Shown: piece after piece, positions 54,961 through 64,000 of the stretch
How positions within the stretch are numbered: position 1 is the first letter of the stretch
How the letters are laid out: every line of letters begins with the position of its first letter
Assembly: GCA_964036665.1 (NCBI GenBank)
Contig: OZ038527.1
Coordinates: forward strand, 24,389,901 to 24,453,900
Source: Gordius sp. MW1
Taxonomy: Eukaryota; Nematomorpha; Gordioida; Gordea; Gordiidae
Reading direction: 5' to 3'
DNA length: 64,000 nt
Made by a program: the position numbers and the translations under genes
The notes under the pieces: model-generated
The model's input: the letters and a program-made list of their open reading frames with translations, nothing else
What the model was told of the DNA's origin: nothing
The model's database searches: none

Positions 54961-57900
54961 ATTATGGTCGAAATACTCCCTGTGTCTCCTACTCAGAGTC
55001 AAGTTTCTCTACGCCTCTTTTTGTTACATTGGAAATTTGATTGCACGGACGATCGAAAACCCGGAGGCATGTAGCCGCAGGGGTTAAAAGTTTATCATAC
55101 AGGATTTAAGATGGTTAATAATTAGTTTTAAAAATCTCTACTAAGATTACTATGATACAATTTTCATAGCATGTTTAATGGAAAAGCTGGAAAAAAACAG
55201 CTGTCATTGTTTAAAATCCAATTTTTAAAATTATTTATTAAATTATGGTCAAACTCATGTAAGATACTTTTGTTCCTCCATACTATCGGCACCCTGCAAA
55301 CCTGTGCTATCTGTGACTATTATATTTTCGACTTATAACTATATATATGTCAAGTATGGGGGGCATAATTACAAAAAAATTTTAAAATATTTATTCTCTT
55401 TAGCGTTAAAATTATCATAAGTTAATATTAACTTCTTAAACATATAAAACTGCTTTAACAGTAATTATATAAAAGTAGGTGTGTAGGCCACCATTTTCTT
55501 GTACATATTAACAAACTAAACTCTATTTAACATGTTTACCAAAGGGAATTGAGGGAGTACGCTAAAGAAGTCATTCCAATGTTAGAAGACAATTAGGTTG
55601 GCATGCGTTATGGCGAATAATGATATGAGGCCTTCATTGGAGAGACGGCTAATAAAAATGCTGAATGGTTGTCATCCTAAAGAATCTAATTTGAGCTGTT
55701 TTTACATAATGAAAGCCTTTAACAACGGAAAAAACTTAGTACGAATTTATACTATACTTATAATTTAAAAAATTTGCATACTTGCTGAGATTTTATTTAA
55801 TTACTCAATATTATAACGTCATCTACAAAAACAGGTTAAGCTATAAATGCGATTGTATTTTCATGTGTAAATTATTTAATTCTTTATTACGTTGGCAGTA
55901 GTGGCGAGGATTGCCTAAAGAGGGAGTGGGGGTTAAAATTTTTCATAAATAATACTATTAAACAAACATTTGTTAGAATATACACACTAGTGGCCTATGC
56001 AGGATTGTCAAGGAGGGGGGGGGGGGGGGTTTGATTTTATGTCAAAAAATTAATTAATTATGTACATTCGAAATCTATGATGGCTTTTTTTATAAATGAA
56101 TTATTAATATCTTAAGAAATATGAGTTAAATTATTCAAATTTTATAATTCTCTACCACCTGGTGTTTTTCTTCCAAGGACGCAATTTGCAATTAGGTACT
56201 TTCAATGTTTATGAATATGCTAACCAGGGCCATTGTATAAACTGTAGATAACGGGCCTTTCAGGCTTAATGGCCACCACTGCGAATATCTAGAAACCCGG
56301 GCCCGTTTAAGCAAAAAGCAAGGTCAACCAGCTAATTGAAAATTCCTACTGCTATTTAAATGCAAATTTTTGGTCAATATTAAACATTCAATTATTTATT
56401 AAAAATGATCAATAAAAATCATGTTAAAAAACCATCAGTCTCAAACAACATTACATTTGCAAATTTTTCTTTCAACATCGACCCAACGTCTCACTGAGCA
56501 CTTGTAGCTGTATAAAGCCATTGAACACACAAACTTTAAGCAAGTGTTGCGTCCATTACTATTTTACTCGCGGCATATTACTTGTCTACTTTGAAACTTA
56601 ATTGACTCATTTGCATTACCTTACTACTTCGCGACGTTAATTGGCCAATCTATAGCTCGCGGATTCACCACTAAATGTTAATTGTTTAAATGTATTTCAA
56701 TTAATTTGCGATTACTTACTTTTCTCGCAAACGTTTTACTCTTATTGGATATTTAATAAAGTATTTATTACTTTATAATTTGGTATTTAATTCCCGATAC
56801 AAGGTTAATTTTATTTAACAAATATAACAAAACTTAACCTTATTAAAAAAATGAAACTATTCGGATCCACCTTTTAAAATCACACGTCAATGAAAAAATG
56901 ACGATCAGAAAGTAATATTTAAATCATTATTGTATGCGTCATAGAAACATACCCTTACTTATACACTAAATACTAAATAATTTTGCTGGCCGGACTCAAG
57001 CCTACTTGCTGCTAGGGCCGGCCCGAGCCCGTTTGACTACTAAGAGCCAGTCCAAGCCCGATCCATATTTTTTTTATAAAAAGCCCATCCATGCCCAGCG
57101 CCTTAATAAGCAGGCAGATAATTTTAATTTTGCAATTTGCTATTTTATGTTCTTCTAAAGGTGGCCTTAAAAATCATGTACTAAACCATGAGGAGTATTT
57201 ATTTTTAATTAAAAAAACAGGAATTTTAAATTAGGCATGTTAAAACATCTAGAAAACTTTGATTTCTATCTTTGTCTCGCATTACTATCCTCCTCCTTTG
57301 TTTTAAAAACTGGGGTAGTTTTTTGGGAAAATATATTTATTTCAAAACATACATTCGGGCCTTATAATTTTTAGTTTCAAATCTAAAAGATTTTATCTAA
57401 AACTAAATCTCAAATTGATTAAAACATCAAATTAATTCTATCAGCACATTCCTAATAAGAATCCTTTTAATGTCATTAGTTTCTGAAAAATCTAACAGGC
57501 TACCAGAAATCAATTGGAAGGCCTTTATAATGCCATAAAGATAGTTATACTAGCATCACCCAAACATATGTAGTTTTATTATGTACAAAATTAAAACAAA
57601 TAGTAGAGAACATAAACTCAACTAATTCACATGGAAAAGTTAAATTACGGGCAAAAAATATGTGTTTACAAATGCATTATAAAATGGGCGGGTTCATTAT
57701 TAACATAAATTCTCTGCAAAATATTTAAAGTCATATGTAATCGAGATAATGAAGGTAATGGTAACAATAAAAATGTAAAAATATGCAATTGAAATTACAT
57801 AAGCATAGAGAATTAATGAATAACTTGCTTATTTGCGCCACATTTTGTCTAATTTATATATATTTTGTGTCCTACAAATATTTTACACCTATGTAAGATG

Positions 57901-58072
57901 TTTATGGCCCATTTTGAAAAAGTAATGAAATAAACTATTAGTCATTAATTTAGACAATAAACCAATAAATTTTGCAAAGCTTAACTCTTAGTAAATGTGT
58001 CCTTGCAGAATGAAGTAAATTTTATTTCTCATGCAAAACATATGTTACACACATTCAGCCTAAACAATTAGC
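54961..58072. other. Intergenic with small transposon remnants
   Basis: 55545-55690 (-) is a short relic of family Q (matches 38890-39040). 55895-56030 has an agtggcgaggattgcc start and a long G-tract, like the GGCGTAG MITEs. 56985-57100 has ggccggcccgagcccg text resembling the ends of the hAT at 36413. No host gene recognised; the 3' part should contain the PIK3C3 promoter. Confidence 0.45.
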
Positions 58073-61000
58073 ATGGAAATAAATGAAAATGGAAAATTTT
58101 ATCATATATATAGCTGTGATTTAGATATATGTGTGCAATTAAAGATAGGAACATTAGAAGGAAATTTGGCAAAGAATTTTTTCATTAACAAATTTAATAA
58201 TTTAATAACTGACCCTGACTATGTATATGATGAAAGTACATCTGAGCTTTTTCTTAGTGAACAAATCTATTCAGATGGTATCTATAAGGTTTGAGGTCAC
58301 TTAAGTTATTAGGTTTACCTATATCCCTTGCTGCTAATTCAAATTATAAAACATACAACAATAGATGGTGTTGGAATGAAATATTGATTTTGCCATTATA
58401 TTATAGCCATTTGCCAGAAGACGCTGAAGTATTATATGCATCATTTTTAAATAAATTAGATAGTTACATTTGAAAATATGGGATTGTAATGGACCCTTTA
58501 GTGATATATTACTATGCCAAACCTCTATAAATATATTTGGTAATTTTTAAATTGAATTTTTTTTATACTTTTCTAGAAAAAAGTGGTCTACTGCAACAGG
58601 GTATAATTGATTTAAAATTGAATAGCAATGAGAATCTTGATGATTTTTTTGTTCAACAAAGCTTACAAGCTAATCAACTTGCTGAGATTAAGAAGAAATA
58701 CAGGTAAACTTAATGAACTTGACTCTCAGAATTTGTTGTATCTAATTTCCAACAAATTCATTATTTTAGAGACAAAGACTTTCCAAAAGTGGAATGGTTG
58801 GATCGACTGACTTTTAGAGAAATTGAAATTTTGAATGAAAAAGATAAACGACTAAGTGATGAGTTGTACCTAGTTGTTGAATTCCCACCATTTACTTGTG
58901 ATGGAAAACAAGTTTCTGTTGTTTACTATGAAAAAGGACCAGATATAGCCTACCAAATTAAGAATCCAAACATAGTTTTGATACCTGATCCACAAATAGG
59001 TAAATAAATTGTTTAAGATTCTCATACAAAATTATAATTAAAATAAATAATTTAAAGGTGGTAATAAAAAAATCAGTTGTAATTATATATGTATAAGGCT
59101 CAACTCTGTCAAATTCATACAACGTCACTTTTGACCAATATTTAATCACTAATTAACGCTTAGTGTTCTAAATATCGTTTTATTTCTCATTATTTTGCAA
59201 AACAAAAAGTTTTTCCACATCTTTTCCCCCTAATCAATAATAACACAACTTATTTGTAATCCAAGTTTTGATTACAAGTTTCAATTAGAACCTAACACTA
59301 ACTTTCAAATACTCATACGTCTCTGACCCTTCATCGTGATTACAAATACATTCATTTCATTTAACAAATCAGTATTATACATCGATTCATTTGTGTGTGT
59401 GTGTGTGTAGATAGATTGAATTTGTGCGAAGCCAAACATCATGCCCTAACCCGTGGTCCTCATAACCTATCATCAGACCACGACCTTAAACCATCTACGG
59501 TTGTTAGGGATAAATTACTGCTTATAGTAAACTATCCGCCCTTTGCAGAACTTACCAGTCAAGAACAAGATTTAGTTTGGAAATACAGGTAATGAGTACT
59601 CATCTATGAGTTTCTCTGTATATTAAATTATAAAAAAATCCAACAAAAATGAACAGTAGATAAAGGGGTCATGTCAATTGGTATTTATTTAAAAGGGGCA
59701 GAGGCCGAGATGTTTTTTTTCGAAATTATTCCTAATAGTTAACTGTCACACTAGATGGTCAGGTTCTTTAGATATTTGAATTCCTTTTAGCTCATTTTCG
59801 TGTTATTTTCTATTTACTTAAGGAGGAGATTAGGTTTAAAAAAATATTAATTAGGTACTATTTGAAAAATAACAACCGTGCCCTGTCTAAATTTCTCAAA
59901 AGCATCAAATGGGATAATCCCCTCGAATCAGAACAAGCTCTCCAGCTTATGAATATATGGTGAGCCTTATTTATTGATCTATTTATTTATTTATTAAAGA
60001 GGCCTGTGAAAAAATTTTCAGTTTGCAAAATCTTTGTAATTATATGTAGAACTTTCAAATAATTTTAACAATTTTATCACTCCCATCGGACCAGACCTTA
60101 AATACTTACACTTTTTATTAACTTCTTCCTTAAAAATAATGGATTTATATAATTGTTAACGCGCGGCATTAGTTTTTTCCAGTATTTATCCTGTAATCTT
60201 AGTTTGATATGATTACTCCAGGAAAATTTAATTTTTAATTGCTTGAACCTAGGCAACCTATGGATGTAGAAGATGCTCTAGAGCTATTAACTCCCCGTTT
60301 TCCAATGAAGGCAGTTAGGCGGTACGCCATTTCACGCCTTAGAAAGTCCAAAGATGAGGTAATATAATTGATTTATTATTTAATTTTTTTTTTATCTTTC
60401 ATATATCTTTGGAATAAATCATGCTTTTTAATGGCTAGAAATTGTTACTACAAGCGGCGAAGTGCAGCTAGTTTAACTTTGTAGGGAAATGATGTATTTT
60501 CATTATATTCAATTACACTTACTATTATAAACTTCAATGAAAAATTTTTGGGATTGGAAAATTCAATACAACTCGATCCATAGCTGTATGCCTGCTCAAT
60601 AATTCTATTATTTTAGCATGTATTGTATATAATAATTTAAAAATTAAACTTCATTAGCTTTAAAAAAATGATTTGTTTATTTTTTTTCTCCTCGCAGCAC
60701 TATAAAAAGAAATTTCAAAATATATTTTTTTAACGAGCCGGCCTAACATAATAGATCGAAATTGTAATGGAGTTTACGATTTTCCATTTTGTAGTAAAAA
60801 AATGATTTTGAGATCCTGTGTGAATCCGGTGATAAAATTTGATATTGTTGCAGAAATTGGCTATCCTTTTTTGCAAATTTTATATGCTTTAGGACCTTTT
60901 CCTCTACCTGTTACAACTTGTTCAAGCGTTGCGTTACGAAAATTTGGAAGACATAAAACGGGGTCTTGCCATTAAACCAGCTGATTCTACCAATTCGGTA

Positions 61001-61294
61001 CATCCCCTTCCAATTGACGAGATAGAGAAGGAGGAAGATCGAGATTTAGCGACTTTTTTAGTTGGACGCGCGGCCAAAAATAGTAGCTTGGCCAATTACT
61101 TTTACTGGTTCCTTCACGTAGAATGTGAGGAACATCGTCGGTCCACTAAAGGATCGACCCCAAATATTCAAGATGGCCGCCAAAATCAACATGTGCCGCC
61201 CACTAAAGTGCGAGAGGAATTTCAAAAGATAAACCTAAACGATGAAGGCTCTTCCGATAGTCAAGGACTCGCCTCGAGAATTAATAACACGTAA
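58073..61294 (+). CDS. PIK3C3: PIK3C3/VPS34 class III PI3-kinase, N-terminal exons 1-9
   Basis: VPS34 makes phosphatidylinositol 3-phosphate on endosomes and autophagosomes, in complex with VPS15 and Beclin-1. Exons: 58073-58277, 58313-58428, 58464-58539, 58577-58703, 58770-58999, 59411-59588, 59855-59959, 60253-60358, 60893 onward; all phases agree. The introns are 35, 35, 37, 66, 411, 266, 293 and 534 nt. Residues 1-30 are [16 protein letters not shown], the VPS34 hallmark. The C2 domain runs to about residue 290 ([51 protein letters not shown]). The helical domain follows ([77 protein letters not shown]). The last 50 residues ([13 protein letters not shown]...) are lineage-specific. The open frame ends at 61294, but acgtaatc there is a likely donor. 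No kinase domain is found in the remaining 2.7 kb. Confidence 0.92.
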
Positions 61295-61960
61295 TCCCTT
61301 AGCATATGATTTTAAAACTTCGTGACTTTAAAAAATCGAAATTTTGCGGGTCGTACGAAGCTTATTGCTTTATTTTGTAACAAACGCGATATTAATAAGG
61401 CGATGTTAATGTTAAAGGAATTACAGGTGACTTTATAAGCTTATTTAAAATTTTAAAATAACTGATCGATGACTATCTAAAGTTTTATACTTCACTTGGC
61501 CTATGGAGGGTTTTTGTTAAATATCGTTAAAATCACGTCAAAATTTACTTATCATTCCTGTATTAAAGAAATTTATGTTAACTTTTTTGATATTTTTTAT
61601 TATATTTTTTTCACTAATAGAGGTTCATTTCTAAATCATTGTGTATGATACACGCCAAAATTTTAAGGTTATTGATCAGGCATAGAGCCATGGATCGAAC
61701 TTGTATTGGATTTTACTTCCTTTGTGATTTCATGCTCAATATAGAAAAATTCTTAAGGATTGTGTGTAATGGAGGTAATAAATTTTCTTATTTGTTAAAG
61801 GAATTGGCTACCCTCGGGACCTAAATTACCGAGGGTCGTGGCCACTACTCGGACGAAAATGAAATTGTTGAGGTATTTGTATATTCCACTTTCCTTCTCT
61901 CCGTAAAAGAGATGAGGTTGTTAGTTTTGGCAAATATATTGAACATAGTAAAGTCCTAAC
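61295..61960. other. Probable PIK3C3 intron; short PPR-like stretch
   Basis: 61316-61432 (+) encodes TKLIALFCNKRDINKAMLML followed by KELQ and a gtgact donor-like site, reminiscent of a pentatricopeptide repeat. It is only about 39 codons and unsupported by neighbours. 61640-61740 resembles 30140-30235. No other gene seen. Confidence 0.3.
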
Positions 61961-63500
61961 GAGCGTTTAGGCTGCGAGTCCATGGGATGATTCTAACGCC
62001 GTCGGGTCTTATACAGTCAGTGCAGCTTAGTCCTGTGGGTTCCAGTGAGTTAGGAAGGCTGACTTTTTCTAAAATTGCCCGATTATTTTATTTATTATGG
62101 AATGACGGGGCTGCCGTCCCTTGCTGTATTGCCAGCGTAAAGGATGATGGCCGTTTGCTAGAAGGGGTTGGCGACAGAGGTCGCTTTGGAGTAAAGACAC
62201 TATGTCGCGATTAATGCGTAGGCCTACAGCAATGCTAAGTTCTTCGTCCGACAAGTGTAACCCTAGTTTTTACTTGGCCGGGCCTCGAGCCATTTATAAC
62301 CCCCGGAGGACTCCCATTTGAAGTGGATTGCCATATATAGGCTGTTTGAAGTGAGGTAAGCTACGGAACGTTCTATCAGAGGTAAGTCCCATTCGTTTTA
62401 ATCGTTTTCAGTTGGTTGAGGTAAGGAATCGAGTTTGAGGTCTCTAAACATGAAGGGCGCTGTCGCGGTGCGGGTCTGGCATAGTGTTGTAAAAACGTCT
62501 GGGTTTTTTGGTCGACCTTTGATTTTAGTCGACTACATAAACAGACCAAAGATTTGTTGGCCTAATTTTCTTAGTCGACCACTAGGCTTGGTGGGTTGAC
62601 CGTTAATATCAGTTAAGTCGAAGGTCGACCAAATAAAACCTAGCCGTTTTTACAACACTAGTCTGGCATGTGTGTAGGTTGCTTAATTGGCTCAATTGAT
62701 AAACGGGATTGCAAGTTAAATAAAATAAGGGGGGGGGGGGGGTCGGATGCCTATACCACCACTCTGGAGGGAAGGGTGGCTTGGAACCATTGGAGAGGGC
62801 TAAATTTTAGGTTAAGGCACCTTTCGATTAGCATTTGAATTTATTTTTCGATTGCGTGGAATAAGGTAATGTTAGGAAGACGGGCTAGGCGCGTAAAGCA
62901 TGGTTAATAATTTTTGGTATTAATTTTTTACAAGAAAAAAAGCATGGTGGGGAGTAAGACGCTCCAGGGTGTGGTTTATGGAGTCGATAAAGTTAGAGAA
63001 ATGCTTTAAGAATGTTTCAATAGATTTGACACCTATAGGAGCGCCTAAATTATAAAAGTCATCTCTTGTTATAATTGGAAATGGTAGCGAGAGTTTGTCG
63101 ATTGTGAGATCTTTGGTGAAGACCCCACATTTCGCTGTGTTTAGGCTGAGTGATATTGAGTCTGCGTTGCATTTGATAATCTCTGGGATTTTCCGGACTG
63201 CTTCGGCTGGGCCGACCAGGAATCCGTCATCGAGATACCATACGTTACATGAAAAGGTTCCTAGAGAGGAGAGTTTAGATGATGGTTTGGATCGCCATAC
63301 AGAAGAGGGCCGGGCACAAGGGATCGCCTTGTTGGATCCTTTGGAATGACTTTATTATTCGGTCCCCACAAAGTAAATAAGTGGGGATGTCATAGATAAT
63401 TAACAAAAACTAATGGAATTTCGGAAATTGTGGTATTAACAGTTCAATAAAGGCGGCTCGGTTTAAGCTGTTTAAAGCGTTTTTAAAATTGAGTTTAACA
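61961..63500 (-). pseudogene. Family-Q retroelement, minus copy
   Basis: Minus order: fingers and motif A region at about 63400-63520 (LNFKNALNSLNRAAF); motif B IQQGDPLCPALFCMAIQTII (63310-63350); motif C WYLDDGFLVGPAEAVRKIPE (63170-63250); thumb with LSLNTAKCGVFTKDLTIDK and YNLGAPIGVKSIETFLKHF (62960-63150); C-terminal ELSIAVGLRINRDIVSLL and a degenerate zinc ribbon (62069-62254). Stops and frame changes throughout. Interrupted by a MITE at 62482-62660. May extend into the PIK3C3 intron. Confidence 0.7.
62482..62660. mobile_element. 179-bp hAT MITE with perfect 8-bp TSD
   Basis: Target duplication gtctggca at 62474-62481 and 62661-62668. Inverted ends tagtgttgtaaaaacg and cgtttttacaacacta, 16 of 16 matching. 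Several gtcgac/ggtcgacc motifs lie inside. The tagtgttgt start is shared with the hAT at 10222-11282. Confidence 0.95.
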
Positions 63501-64000
63501 TCTTTGACGGCTCCTCTCATCCCAAATCAACTTGGTTTTGGCGTGAAAGGAGGATGCGAGGCTTCCCATATAGCTCGAACATTATGACAACCCCACTTAT
63601 TTATTTTTAGTGATCGAATAATGAAGTCATCCCAAGGGATTCAACAGGGCGATCCCTTGGGCCCTGCCCTCTTCTGTATGGCCATCCAAACAATCATCGA
63701 TTATCTATCCTCCTAGGAACCTTTTCCTTTTACCTTTGGTACCTCGATGACGAATTCCTGGCTAGCCGATGCAGTTCGGAACATCTCAGTGATTATCAAT
63801 GACTTAACAGACCTAATATCACCCAGCCTCAAAACAGCGAATGTCAAATCATCACCAAAGATGTCACAATCGAAAAACTATCCCTCTCATTTCCAGTCAT
63901 CAATAGATTCGATTTTCTTTAGGTGTCCCTTTAGGAAAGGTTAAATCTAACTAAACTTTTTTTAAAGAATTTCTCAATCAATACCTGAAGCGTCTGACTC
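63501..64000 (+). pseudogene. Family-Q retroelement, plus copy, cut by window end
   Basis: Plus-strand RT in broken frames: PNQLGFGVKGGCEASHIART (63525-63590), QGIQQGDPLGPALFCMAIQT (63640-63695), a YLDD-like region in shifted frame near 63740 and thumb text (DLTDLISPSLKTA). It lies head-to-head with the minus copy at 61961-63500, so the two share an inverted junction near 63500. Confidence 0.65.

Noticed and set aside
58278..58312. Apparent stop and frameshift in PIK3C3 exon 1
   Set aside because: Explained by a 35-nt GT-AG phase-1 intron that restores the conserved C2 sequence; the next break (58429-58463) is also a 35-nt intron.
1..64000. CRISPR arrays, tRNA or rRNA genes
   Set aside because: No direct-repeat/spacer pattern or cloverleaf was noticed by eye; a tRNAscan/Infernal run would be needed to exclude small RNAs.

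Overview
This is a 64 kb piece of an AT-rich nuclear genome from an animal, almost certainly an invertebrate. It holds recognisable animal genes split by GT-AG introns, several of them only 34-39 nt long, set in a dense layer of nested eukaryotic transposons: hAT, Helitron, MULE, Ty3/Gypsy, other LTR elements and at least three kinds of non-LTR-like retroelement. There is no bacterial or organellar signature, and I saw no tRNA, rRNA or CRISPR array. Introns this short are known in some flatworms, dicyemid/orthonectid mesozoans and myxozoans, but the window alone cannot place the species.

Host genes. (1) A complete seven-exon RABL3 small GTPase gene at 18950-20081 (+), 221 aa. (2) The first nine exons of the class III PI3-kinase PIK3C3/VPS34 at 58073-61294 (+), coding for the C2 and helical domains; the kinase domain is not found before the window ends. 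(3) A pair of three-exon paralogues for a predicted secreted 224-aa protein, at 29179-29963 (-) and 50656-51441 (-), inside two copies of a multi-kilobase duplicated unit. (4) A weak two-exon candidate for a small secreted protein at 17586-17924 (-).

Layout. 1-5.2 kb: a dispersed repeat (R1) interrupted by a BED-type hAT, itself interrupted by a second hAT that carries LTR-like sequence, then a foldback element with a G/C-homopolymer core. 6.1-9.8 kb: a solo LTR and a decayed Helitron inside a repeat whose empty version lies at 36.1 kb. 9.8-11.7 kb: a second R1 copy split by a third hAT. 12.9-14.2 kb: a decayed LINE. 14.2-16.6 kb: a complete but internally deleted LTR retrotransposon with a 5-bp target duplication. 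16.6-21.1 kb: RABL3 in relatively transposon-poor sequence. 21.1-31.1 kb: duplicated unit A, split by a 6.7-kb insertion containing two inverted arms of one Gypsy element. 31.1-35 kb: R1/foldback remnants and a LINE with endonuclease and reverse transcriptase. 35-46.7 kb: MITEs, a GC-rich-ended hAT, retroelement fragments, a MULE and G/C-tract sequence. 46.7-49 kb: a non-autonomous Helitron carrying about 730 bp of an ATGT microsatellite, followed by another Helitron fragment. 49.1-53.8 kb: duplicated unit B with two further insertions. 54.4-55 kb: a minisatellite. 58-61.3 kb: PIK3C3. 61.9-64 kb: more retroelement, with one perfect hAT MITE.

The most useful internal evidence is that the window often holds both the filled and the empty version of the same locus (units A/B, the R1 copies, the 6-10 kb and 36 kb repeats), so insertion boundaries can be read directly. 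Most transposon genes here are broken. The RABL3, PIK3C3 and secreted-protein exons are open and properly spliced, so these are the likely functional loci.
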